Positions 44,867 through 52,607 of a DNA stretch of 64,000 bases are shown here, piece by piece. The first letter of the stretch is position 1. Each line of letters starts with the position of its first letter. Origin of the DNA: a bacterium (GTDB lineage Bacteria; CLD3; SB21); the NCBI GenBank assembly GCA_019695335.1, contig JAIBAF010000004.1:1-64000 (forward strand), given 5' to 3'. The notes below the pieces were generated by a model, which was not told the origin of the DNA, searched no databases, and saw nothing but the letters and a program-made list of their open reading frames with translations. A program made the translations under genes and the position numbers.

Positions 44867-45541
44867 TTAGCGTTTTCCGTACATTGCCTCTCTCAGAAAA
44901 CTATTGACCGCTTGTCCGGCTTTATAATAAGCCATCATTACGTCCGGTAAAAGATTACCGGTAATCGCTTTTACCGGCAGTTCCGCCATATAATAAAACT
45001 GTTTATTGGCAATGAGCGGTTGCGTTTTAACGGCCGATTGAAATTCTTTAGGAAGAATTTTATTGGTTTCACCTTGTAAGGCGCCGAATTTCTTTTTGAA
45101 ATCAGCGTGCTTAAGAAGTTTTTCGAATTCTTTGGGCGAACGCGCAATTTTCGTCCTGATCTTATGAAGGTTTTCTTTTTCGACCATGTACGCGCCGCCG
45201 GCAATCATGATTTCATGAGCCGATAATTGAAAGTAAAAACCCGGCGCTTCTTTTGATTTTTTGCCTTCACGCGAAATGAGAGCCGAAGCATGCGTTTTGT
45301 ACGGGCTTTTGTCTTTTGAAAAACGAATGTCGCGATTGATCCTGAAAATGGCATCTTTCGGCGCGATAGCAACTTTCGGATCGTATTGGTGAATCCGTTG
45401 AATCATTTCTTCTACCAGGCGATAAAACGGCTCTTTTACTGCCGTTTCATACCACGGTTTATTCTCGCGAAACCATTCGGTCGAATTGTTTTTTTCCAAT
45501 AAGCGGAAAAATTCCAGAAACTCTTTGGTAAAATAACCCAT
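44867..45541 (-). CDS. DUF2461 protein (TIGR02453 family)
   Basis: 224 residues, the usual length of DUF2461. 'FRLLEKNNSTEWFRENKPWYE' near the N-terminus, 'DIRFSKDKSPYKTH' and 'GGAYMVEKENLHKIRTKIA' are family motifs. Function unknown, cytoplasmic. The start at 45541 follows AGGAGTG; an upstream in-frame ATG at 45610 would lie inside the preceding YciI gene. It starts within a few bases of the stop codon of the YciI gene, indicating coupled translation. Confidence 0.88.
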   Translation of the reverse strand: MGYFTKEFLEFFRLLEKNNSTEWFRENKPWYETAVKEPFYRLVEEMIQRIHQYDPKVAIAPKDAIFRINRDIRFSKDKSPYKTHASALISREGKKSKEAPGFYFQLSAHEIMIAGGAYMVEKENLHKIRTKIARSPKEFEKLLKHADFKKKFGALQGETNKILPKEFQSAVKTQPLIANKQFYYMAELPVKAITGNLLPDVMMAYYKAGQAVNSFLREAMYGKR

Positions 45542-45543
45542 AA

Positions 45544-45888
45544 TCACTCCTCTTGATGTTCGATAACTTCGCGTATTTCGACTGTGCCGTCGTATTTCAA
45601 ATGCGGACACGCTTTGGCCAATTCAATCGCTTCTTCGTAATCTTTCGCTTCTAATTGATAGTATCCGCCAATCGCTTCTTTCGTTTCCGTAAACGGGCCA
45701 TCGACGACCCGGTCGTTTTCTTTATGTAAGACGCGCCCGGCGTCAAGTAAATGCGCGGCACGTTTGTAACGCCCGGTTTTTTTCAAGGTGTCGACCCATG
45801 ATAAATAATCTTCGCTTATTTTTTGCATTTCATTGGCTGAAACGCCTTCGAAGTCCCCGCCCGGTAACAATAAAATATATTGTGGCAT
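45544..45888 (-). CDS. YciI/DGPF-family protein (second of two)
   Basis: 114 residues of the YCII-related fold with the name-giving motif 'VVDGPFTETKEAIGGYYQLEA' (residues 58-78). DGPF proteins accompany ECF42 sigma factors and are thought to act as small enzymes or regulators; their reaction is not established. Only 3 bp separate it from the DUF2461 start. The paralogue (45936-46271) is directly upstream, so this is a tandem pair. Confidence 0.92.
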   Translation of the reverse strand: MPQYILLLPGGDFEGVSANEMQKISEDYLSWVDTLKKTGRYKRAAHLLDAGRVLHKENDRVVDGPFTETKEAIGGYYQLEAKDYEEAIELAKACPHLKYDGTVEIREVIEHQEE

Positions 45889-45935
45889 GATGTTCCTTTA
45901 TAATCAATTTTTAGGTAGAATTTGAATTCTTTATT

Positions 45936-46271
45936 TTAATGCATTACGATTTCCCGAACCTCAACTTTGCCTTTAAATTTCAAATGCGGGCATTCGCGGG
46001 AAATAGTCGTAGCTTCTTCCAGATCTTTCGCTTCGATTTGAAAAAATCCTCCGACGGCTTCTTTTGTTTCGGTAAAGGGACCATCGACAAACTGGCCGCC
46101 TTTCTTTTTTAAAATTCGGCCGCTATGCGCCAATTCATTTCCTCCGAGATTGCGGCCTTCGGCGGCTAATTTCTGGGACCATGCGTAATATTCCTGGCGA
46201 ATACGTTGCATTTGTTCTTCCGAGTATTCGGAAAACTCTCCGCCTTGGAGTAATAAAATAAATTGAGCCAT
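45936..46271 (-). CDS. YciI/DGPF-family protein (first of two)
   Basis: 111 residues with 'FVDGPFTETKEAVGGFFQIEA', the DGPF motif, and the same start ('MAQFILLLQGGEFSEYSEEQM') as its neighbour, to which it is paralogous. First gene of the ECF42-associated unit. A predicted ECF42 promoter lies about 40 bp upstream of the start. Confidence 0.92.
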   Translation of the reverse strand: MAQFILLLQGGEFSEYSEEQMQRIRQEYYAWSQKLAAEGRNLGGNELAHSGRILKKKGGQFVDGPFTETKEAVGGFFQIEAKDLEEATTISRECPHLKFKGKVEVREIVMH

Positions 46272-46311
46272 CGTGTATTCCTCCCTTGAAAATTCAACAA
46301 TTTATATAAAT

Positions 46312-46339
46312 GACGAACGGACTAACAAAAAATCGACCA
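46312..46339 (-). promoter_or_regulatory. Predicted ECF42 promoter upstream of the DGPF unit
   Basis: On the minus strand, TGGTCGA (46339-46333) then 17 nt then CGTC (46315-46312), matching the reported ECF42 pattern of TGTCGA (-35) and CG(A/T)C (-10) with one mismatch. The -10 element lies 41 bp upstream of the DGPF start at 46271. No second copy was seen in front of the sigma factor gene. Confidence 0.6.
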
Positions 46340-46900
46340 TTATGGAGACTGTTTTTTGATTAATTTAATATTGAACGTGGACCGGCTTACACCCGCTGAA
46401 TCTTTAGCGAGTTTTCGAATGGTGCCAAAATCGCCTAAAAGCTCCTCCCGTTGATAATCGGTCTGGCGCAAATAGCGGTCGCCCTCAAACAACATTTCTG
46501 GTTTGGTTTCCAAATATCCGTCTTTTTGCACGACAAAATGAATATGTGCCGGAACACCACCGGACGGATAGGCTCCGGGTTTGATCGTCAGAAATTCATA
46601 ACTTCCAAGCGAATCCGTGATCAAAGTGCCTTTGATGCGAGGGTTTCGTGGATCATTATCGGCTGAATAAAGGCCTTTTTGGTCCGTATGATAGACAAAC
46701 AAACGAACGCCATGGACAGGCATCACTCCATCATCAGAATAAACCGTTCCAGATACCACCAAAAGATCTCCGGGTTCATCCTTGGTCACCAAAACTATTT
46801 TCGACGAATCAGCGGTGGCGGACATCGTCACCGTCGGAGTATTTTTGCCGGACGTACATGCGATAAAAATCGATAAGGCTGCTAACCAAAAAATTTTCAT
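46340..46900 (-). CDS. Intradiol-dioxygenase-like lipoprotein
   Basis: 186 residues with a lipoprotein signal peptide (lipobox 'FIACTS', Cys15) from the ATG at 46900. The mature part is an intradiol ring-cleavage-dioxygenase fold. Metal-ligand candidates: Tyr in 'QKGLYS', Tyr in 'PGAYPSGG', and the H-x-H pair in 'AHIHFVV'. So all four Fe(III) ligands appear to be kept. It could cleave catechol-like compounds at the cell surface, but size and location make the substrate uncertain. Its stop codon lies 1 bp from the ECF42 promoter element. Confidence 0.83.
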   Translation of the reverse strand: MKIFWLAALSIFIACTSGKNTPTVTMSATADSSKIVLVTKDEPGDLLVVSGTVYSDDGVMPVHGVRLFVYHTDQKGLYSADNDPRNPRIKGTLITDSLGSYEFLTIKPGAYPSGGVPAHIHFVVQKDGYLETKPEMLFEGDRYLRQTDYQREELLGDFGTIRKLAKDSAGVSRSTFNIKLIKKQSP

Positions 46901-47050
46901 AAAAGAACCCTTTCCGGTTATACGGACATTAATGTACACGTTCTGATAACTTTTCACCAGTCAAAAAACCGCTTGCTTGTTCAGCCGCTATTTCCAATAT
47001 TCATTTAATTCCTCCTCCAACCATTCCACTGAATTATTTGATTTATTCAC

Positions 47051-48148
47051 ATGTCCAACTCGTTTTCCGGAATACTCGAAATTGATCCAAAAGGTTTCGG
47101 TTTTACACGCGTTTTATCGCTGGACCTCAAAAGTACACCGGCGGATGTGTATGTACCCCAGCCATTGATCCGTCAATACAATCTCCGCGCCGGCGTCATG
47201 ATCGAAGGTGAGGCAAAACCGAGCGGTAAAGGCAGTCCGCAGGCAACCGCCATTCTGACGGTTAATGGACTGGCGCCGGATGTTTGGGCCGTTCTCAAAG
47301 AATTTGCGGCACACGACGCCATACAACCTAATGAAAAAATCAAACTCGTAGGAACGTATTCCGCGTTGAGTATGCGTGTGGTCGAATTGCTTTGCCCAAT
47401 CGGCAAGGGCCAGCGCGGTTTGATCGTAGCTCCACCCAAAGCCGGTAAAACAAGGCTTCTGCAGGAAATGGCGCACGCCATCAGCGCGGATAATCCTGAA
47501 ATCGAATTGCTCGTTCTGTTGATCGATGAGCGGCCAGAAGAAGTGACGGACATGCGCCGCACGATTCGCGGCGAAGTATTTGCCAGTTCGAGCGACAGCG
47601 AAGGCGGCCGTCATATCCGGTTGGCTCAGCTCGCACTCGAGTACGCGAAACGTAAAGTCGAAACCGGCAAAGACGTCGTGATGTTGCTCGACTCACTCAC
47701 ACGCATGGGCCGGGCATTCAACGTACATCAAAAAAGCAGCGGACGTACTTTGTCGGGCGGCGTCGATATCCGAGCGCTGGAAATTCCAAAACGCATTTTC
47801 GGCGCGGCGCGTAATCTCGAAGGCGGCGGTTCGCTCACCATCATTGCTACCGCATTGATTGAAACCAATTCAAGAATGGATGAACTGATCTTTCAGGAAT
47901 TCAAAGGTACCGGTAATATGGAATTGGTATTGAACCGGGAATTAGCCGAAGAGCGTTTATTTCCGGCCATTACCGTCAATGCTTCCGCGACGCGCAACGA
48001 AGAATTGCTTTTCGGCGAGCGTACACCGCAGCATCAGAAACTTCGCCGCTCTATTGCTAAATTTCAACCTAAAGAAGCTTTGCGAACGCTTCTGGGACTC
48101 ATCGAAAAATCTCCAACCAATGAACAACTCCTCGATCATTTCAAATAA
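47051..48148 (+). CDS. rho: Transcription termination factor Rho, short form lacking N-terminal helical domain
   Basis: 365 residues, compared with about 419 in E. coli. The protein starts directly at the cold-shock-like RNA-binding domain ('GILEIDPKGFGF') with no Rho_N helical domain. The ATPase core is complete: Walker A 'PPKAGKT', 'LIDERPEEVTDM', 'LDSLTRMGRAFN', the Q-loop 'SGRTLSGGVD' and the R-loop 'EFKGTGNMEL', then 'NEELL'. The hexamer translocase should work; the start ATG at 47051 has no strong Shine-Dalgarno. No in-frame extension upstream was seen. It may be the organism's only Rho or a paralogue. Confidence 0.93.
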   Translation: MSNSFSGILEIDPKGFGFTRVLSLDLKSTPADVYVPQPLIRQYNLRAGVMIEGEAKPSGKGSPQATAILTVNGLAPDVWAVLKEFAAHDAIQPNEKIKLVGTYSALSMRVVELLCPIGKGQRGLIVAPPKAGKTRLLQEMAHAISADNPEIELLVLLIDERPEEVTDMRRTIRGEVFASSSDSEGGRHIRLAQLALEYAKRKVETGKDVVMLLDSLTRMGRAFNVHQKSSGRTLSGGVDIRALEIPKRIFGAARNLEGGGSLTIIATALIETNSRMDELIFQEFKGTGNMELVLNRELAEERLFPAITVNASATRNEELLFGERTPQHQKLRRSIAKFQPKEALRTLLGLIEKSPTNEQLLDHFK

Positions 48149-48158
48149 AGAGAAACGA

Positions 48159-49322
48159 ATGTTCGTTTTTCATGTGTGTTGTATCACAGCCTTTTGCATG
48201 TTCTTTTCATGCAGGGACAATAAAAAAGATACACCTGACGAAACGCCCGATGAAATGCCCGTTTATGTCGTGGCGCAGGCTTTTCCGAATCTGACTTTTG
48301 AACGTCCGGTTGATTTTCAGCATGCGGGTGATAATCGTATTTTTGTCGTCGAACAGGCCGGAATTATTCGAGTATTTCCCAACGATTCTTTAGCGGACTC
48401 ATCTGAAGTTTTTCTTGATATCCGTACAAAGGTTGACGATCGCGGTAATGAAGAAGGTTTGCTGGGGCTTGCTTTTGATCCGCATTTTAAAACCAACGGG
48501 TATTTTTATGTCAATTACACAGCCTCTCAGCCTGAGCGAACTGTGATTTCGCGTTTTTCAATCAGTGCGACCGATTCCAATCTTGCCGATGCCGGAAGTG
48601 AATTCATGGTTCTTGAATTTTCACAGCCGTATAACAATCACAATGGCGGACAATTGGCATTCGGACCGGACGGATATTTGTACATTGCGACGGGCGATGG
48701 CGGATCCGGCGGCGACCCGCGCGGCAACGGCCAGAGTTTGACGACCCTGCTCGGAAAAATTTTGTGCATTGATATCAATGGAGCTACAGTTGATGTACGG
48801 TACAAAATCCCTCCGGAAAATCCGTTCTATGGTAACACCTCTGTAAAACAAGAAATTTTTGCTTATGGATTGCGTAATCCATGGCGGTTTAGTTTCGATC
48901 CTGCGACAGGGGTTTTATGGGCCGGCGACGTAGGACAAAACACCTTGGAAGAAATCGACATTATTGAAAAAGGCGGTAATTACGGATGGAATATCATGGA
49001 AGGATATTTCTGTTATAACTCGACTTCATGTGACACGACAGGATTGACCTTGCCGGTATGGAATTACCCGCGTTCCGAAGGATTCTCGGTAACCGGCGGT
49101 TACGTTTACCGCGGCACTCAACTGCCCGATCTCACCGGCGCTTATATATACGGCGATTTTGGAAGCGGAAAAATCTGGACGATCAAAATGACCGGTAATG
49201 TGGCGACGAATAAACTTTTGATCGAATCCGGATTGTCGATAGCTTCATTTGGTGTCGATAGTTCGCAGGAAATCTATATTTGTTCGTTCGACGGGAAGAT
49301 TTATAAGATTAAGATTTTGTAA
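48159..49322 (+). CDS. PQQ-dependent sugar dehydrogenase-like lipoprotein (sGDH/Hhip family)
   Basis: 387 residues, lipoprotein signal peptide with lipobox 'FFSC' (Cys16). The six-bladed propeller of soluble glucose dehydrogenase family is shown by 'GRPVDF'-type strand 'FERPVDFQHAG', 'GLLGLAFDPHF', 'HNGGQLAFGPDGYLYIATGDGG', 'YGLRNPWRFSFD' and 'GGNYGWN'. It probably oxidises sugars or aldehydes outside the cytoplasm; whether PQQ binds is not shown. The start at 48159 just follows the rho stop; an upstream frame into rho is unlikely. Confidence 0.85.
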   Translation: MFVFHVCCITAFCMFFSCRDNKKDTPDETPDEMPVYVVAQAFPNLTFERPVDFQHAGDNRIFVVEQAGIIRVFPNDSLADSSEVFLDIRTKVDDRGNEEGLLGLAFDPHFKTNGYFYVNYTASQPERTVISRFSISATDSNLADAGSEFMVLEFSQPYNNHNGGQLAFGPDGYLYIATGDGGSGGDPRGNGQSLTTLLGKILCIDINGATVDVRYKIPPENPFYGNTSVKQEIFAYGLRNPWRFSFDPATGVLWAGDVGQNTLEEIDIIEKGGNYGWNIMEGYFCYNSTSCDTTGLTLPVWNYPRSEGFSVTGGYVYRGTQLPDLTGAYIYGDFGSGKIWTIKMTGNVATNKLLIESGLSIASFGVDSSQEIYICSFDGKIYKIKIL

Positions 49323-49325
49323 CAT

Positions 49326-50531
49326 ATGATTAAAGATTCTGAAATTGAATTGAAATTTGATCATGTGCTTTCGTCCTCTCAAGATAAAATACTTATCGGC
49401 AATAATTCTTTTCAGAAGTTTACCGGTGAATTCTGGACCCCGCGACAGCGGCAAGCGCATTCGCTTCACGAAATTGCTTATCGAGCGTGTTTCAAGCCTC
49501 AATTGCCGAAATTTTTCATTGAATCGCTGACACAAACCGGAGACATAGTGTATGATCCTTTCAGCGGTCGAGGTACTACAGCATTGGAAGCAGCTCTACT
49601 CCGTCGCCGTGTTATTGCTAACGATATCAATCCTCTGAGCGTCCTGCTTACCGGCCCGCGTTTATCTCCGCCAACCCTTGAACAAATCGAACAACGATTA
49701 TCGGAAATTTCATTTGAGAAAAAAGCGCATGCCGATATCGACCTCTCGATGTTTTTTCATCCAAAAACCGAAACTGAAATTGTATTGTTGAAAAAATATT
49801 TTCTAAAACGCATTTCGAGCGGACAAGAAGACGATAGTGATCGATGGATTCGTATGGTCGCGACCAATCGATTAACCGGACATTCGTCAGGTTTTTTTTC
49901 AGTGTATACGCTGCCGCCTAATCAAGCTGTTACACCGGCAGATCAGAAACGAATCAATGCTAAAAGGAAACAAAAACCGGATTACAGAGATACCAAAAAA
50001 ATTATTCTTAAAAAAAGCAGAATCCTTCTTCGTGACGTCTCGAACGAACAGCGCGAACACCTTCGGGTCATTCGAGAGAAAGCGATTTTCCTGACAAACG
50101 ACGCGCGTCAGACAGATTCTATTTCTGGCAACTCTGTTCAATTGACAGTCACTTCGCCTCCGTTTCTGGATGTCGTGCAATACGCCAGTGATAACTGGCT
50201 GCGATGCTGGTTCAACGGCATTAATTCTGAAACTATACGTATATCGACAGCTCGTTCTGTCACAGAATGGGAAACGATCATGCAAGATGTCTTTTATGAG
50301 CTTTACCGAATAACCAAACCCGGCGGCCACGTAGCATTTGAAGTCGGCGAAGTGCGTAATGGTAAAATCCGTCTTGACGAACATGTTGTTCCGCTCGGTA
50401 TCCATGCAGGTTTTTTTTGCAAAGGCGTCCTGATCAATGAGCAGCGATTTACGAAAACGGCCAACATTTGGGGCGTTGGCAATAACCGTAAAGGAACGAA
50501 TACGAACAGGATTGTACTATTTAGCAAATAA
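49326..50531 (+). CDS. Orphan N-4/N-6 DNA methyltransferase
   Basis: 401 residues. Motif I 'DPFSGRGT' (77-84) for SAM binding and the catalytic motif IV 'TSPPF' (276-280) of the amino-methyltransferase group; the order I then IV with about 190 residues between leaves room for target recognition. TSPPF leans towards N4-cytosine, but N6-adenine cannot be excluded. No restriction enzyme is next to it, so it looks like an orphan; it starts 3 bp after the dehydrogenase stop. Base composition resembles the neighbours. Confidence 0.87.
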   Translation: MIKDSEIELKFDHVLSSSQDKILIGNNSFQKFTGEFWTPRQRQAHSLHEIAYRACFKPQLPKFFIESLTQTGDIVYDPFSGRGTTALEAALLRRRVIANDINPLSVLLTGPRLSPPTLEQIEQRLSEISFEKKAHADIDLSMFFHPKTETEIVLLKKYFLKRISSGQEDDSDRWIRMVATNRLTGHSSGFFSVYTLPPNQAVTPADQKRINAKRKQKPDYRDTKKIILKKSRILLRDVSNEQREHLRVIREKAIFLTNDARQTDSISGNSVQLTVTSPPFLDVVQYASDNWLRCWFNGINSETIRISTARSVTEWETIMQDVFYELYRITKPGGHVAFEVGEVRNGKIRLDEHVVPLGIHAGFFCKGVLINEQRFTKTANIWGVGNNRKGTNTNRIVLFSK

Positions 50532-50554
50532 GGCTTATAAGTAAACTGATTCCA

Positions 50555-50977
50555 ATGACTATTAAAATTAAACGAATATCAAAGTTCGATAAAAAATTTC
50601 TCAAAGAACTTTTTTTGAAAGCCGGTAAACCAAATGCTGTTCCCAATCGCGCCTTTTTTAAAAATAAATTCAACGTGCTGAGTGTTGCTTATATTGGAAA
50701 AGAAACAGCCGGATATTCATGGTCTTTTGTTTTGCCGCACCCGGATCGACTGAAGCCCGCTATGTTTTTGTATTCGATTGATGTATTTGAACCTTACCAG
50801 CGACAAGGCGTCGGTTCGAAATTGATCGGACAATTAAAAAAAATATCGCGCCAACTTAATTGTTTTGAAATTTTTGTCTTAACAGACGAGAAAAATTTTC
50901 AGGCCATTGAATTTTATCGTTCTACAGGCGGCGTAAAAGAGCTTTCTAACTCGGTCATGTTTATTTATGATGTCTGA
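50555..50977 (+). CDS. GNAT-family N-acetyltransferase (AAC(3)-I-like)
   Basis: 140 residues with acetyl-CoA-binding motif A 'VFEPYQRQGVGSKLIG' (Q-R-Q-G-V-G). 'FYRSTGGVKE' near the C-terminus resembles the aminoglycoside 3-N-acetyltransferase I branch, but drug specificity is not implied. It follows the methyltransferase by 23 bp. A link between them is possible but unproven. Confidence 0.8.
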   Translation: MTIKIKRISKFDKKFLKELFLKAGKPNAVPNRAFFKNKFNVLSVAYIGKETAGYSWSFVLPHPDRLKPAMFLYSIDVFEPYQRQGVGSKLIGQLKKISRQLNCFEIFVLTDEKNFQAIEFYRSTGGVKELSNSVMFIYDV

Positions 50978-51102
50978 ATGAATGATGACCGCCTAGCCTG
51001 ATTGCTGCCTATATATTCACTTCTTTGCTTTTTGATTTTTTCTTTTTAAGTTTCTTCAGTCTCTACTGTTATTAAATTCGATACATACCAAAGGAGTCTG
51101 AT

Positions 51103-51531
51103 ATGCCCGTCCGTAAAGCACAAGCCGAATGGAAAGGGGATCTCAAAAGCGGTCACGGTAATGTGACAACCGAGAGCGGAACCCTTTTTAGTCCGTATTC
51201 ATTTACTTCGCGTTTTGAAGATGGCACCGGTACTAACCCAGAAGAGTTGATCGGCGCCGCGCATTCCGCATGTTTTGCCATGGCTTTTTCGCACGCGCTG
51301 GCCAGCGCCGGATTTCCTCCGACGGCCGTCAAAGCCGAAGACAAAGTGTTTATCGAAAAAGTCGGCGACGGCTTCAGCATTACCAAAATTGAAATTACTT
51401 GTGAAGGGTGGGTACCCAAGATCGATGCCGCAACCTTCCAAAAAATTGCTGAAGAAGCCAAGACCAACTGTCCGGTATCAAAAGCGCTGACCGGCACTAA
51501 ATTGATTTTGCAAGCTACATTAAAAAGTTGA
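51103..51531 (+). CDS. OsmC-family peroxiredoxin
   Basis: 142 residues. Two redox Cys residues: one in 'AAHSACFAMAFS' and the other in 'TNCPVSKAL', the classical OsmC/Ohr pair reducing organic hydroperoxides. 'FSPYSFTSRFEDGTGTNPEELI' is the family segment before the first Cys and places it with OsmC rather than Ohr. Cytoplasmic. An AAAGGAGT ribosome-binding site precedes it. The ankyrin gene follows with 14 bp between them. Confidence 0.94.
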   Translation: MPVRKAQAEWKGDLKSGHGNVTTESGTLFSPYSFTSRFEDGTGTNPEELIGAAHSACFAMAFSHALASAGFPPTAVKAEDKVFIEKVGDGFSITKIEITCEGWVPKIDAATFQKIAEEAKTNCPVSKALTGTKLILQATLKS

Positions 51532-51545
51532 TTTCCGGAGGTTTC

Positions 51546-52214
51546 ATGGATGCGGCACATCAAATGATCGAAGCTTTGAAAGCAGGTCAATTGGAAGCCA
51601 TCAAATCACTGGTAGCAGGAAATCCCTCGTTGATCGATGCTAAGACTTCTACCGGCGAATCGACTTTTTTATTGGCCGCTTATTACGGGAGACACGAAAT
51701 TCTGGACTTTCTTCTCAGCTTCAACCCGCAATTGACTGTATTCGAAGCGGCGGCGATCGGAAAGATTGACATGGTTCGAACTTCCATCCAAGCTAATCCG
51801 GATTTTGTTCACGCGTATTCACACGACGGATTTGCCGCATTACATCTAGCCGCTTATTTCGGTCATAAAGAAATAGCAAAGTTTTTGCTCAGCCAAGGTG
51901 CGGATCCAAAGTCTTCGTCGCGTAATCCGATGCAAGTGCATCCGATTCATTCCGCCGCTGCCGCCCGGCATCTCGCCATTGTCGCAATGCTCATCGAAAA
52001 CGGAGCGGACGTGAATGCGCGCCAGCATGGAGGGTACACGCCTTTGCACAGCGCTGCAGCCAATGGCCAATCGGATATGATCGAGTTATTGATTCAAAAC
52101 GGCGCAGATATTCATGCCCGTACCGATGACGGCAAATCGGCCGTGATGTTGTCGCTTGAAAAAAAACACCCGGAAATTGCAGGACTACTGCGACGGCACG
52201 GCGCCGGCGATTAA
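51546..52214 (+). CDS. Ankyrin-repeat protein
   Basis: 222 residues comprising about five ankyrin repeats ('GFAALHLAAYFGHKEIAKFLLSQ', 'GGYTPLHSAAANGQSDMIELL', 'DGKSAVMLSLEKKHPEIAGLL'). No other domain and no signal peptide. Probably a cytoplasmic binding partner. The ATG at 51546 has CGGAGG nine bases upstream; an in-frame TTG at 51528 overlaps the osmC stop. Placement directly behind osmC is a common arrangement and may point to oxidative-stress function, inferred. Confidence 0.87.
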   Translation: MDAAHQMIEALKAGQLEAIKSLVAGNPSLIDAKTSTGESTFLLAAYYGRHEILDFLLSFNPQLTVFEAAAIGKIDMVRTSIQANPDFVHAYSHDGFAALHLAAYFGHKEIAKFLLSQGADPKSSSRNPMQVHPIHSAAAARHLAIVAMLIENGADVNARQHGGYTPLHSAAANGQSDMIELLIQNGADIHARTDDGKSAVMLSLEKKHPEIAGLLRRHGAGD

Positions 52215-52265
52215 TCCAGAATCCTATTAGCGTTTGCCAGAATAATTTTTTTAATCACCGCTTTG

Positions 52266-52595
52266 ATGAATAAACAAAAACTTTCTGCATTAAGTTTGAT
52301 CTTCAGTGCTCTCCCGTTATTGTTGGCGGGCTACGATGCTGTGGTCAACGCCAACCCGTTCGGTTGGATTTATATAGGCGCAGGAATTATTTATATCGCC
52401 GTTTTTTTCAAAACGAAACATCACAAGCAAACATGGCTTGTATATTTCGGTAGCGCCGTCTTATTAGTAGTAGCCGCCGACATGTTTGCTCAAAATAAAA
52501 AGTATTTGCCCTATGCCTATATGGCAGCGGCTATTCTGAATATCCTCTTTTCGGTGATCCTGAAAAAACGTAGCGATTCAAGATCCAATCCATAA
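52266..52595 (+). CDS. Small four-helix membrane protein
   Basis: 109 residues made of about four hydrophobic segments (about 7-25, 32-50, 58-75, 85-103) with short polar loops. Unknown family. It lies 51 bp downstream of the ankyrin gene and 12 bp before the sensor kinase. No ribosome-binding site is evident. Confidence 0.6.
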   Translation: MNKQKLSALSLIFSALPLLLAGYDAVVNANPFGWIYIGAGIIYIAVFFKTKHHKQTWLVYFGSAVLLVVAADMFAQNKKYLPYAYMAAAILNILFSVILKKRSDSRSNP

Positions 52596-52607
52596 ATCGC
52601 GTGCCTC

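Noticed and set aside
47114-47614. Minus-strand open frames opposite rho
   Set aside because: Antisense shadows of the strongly conserved Rho reading frame.
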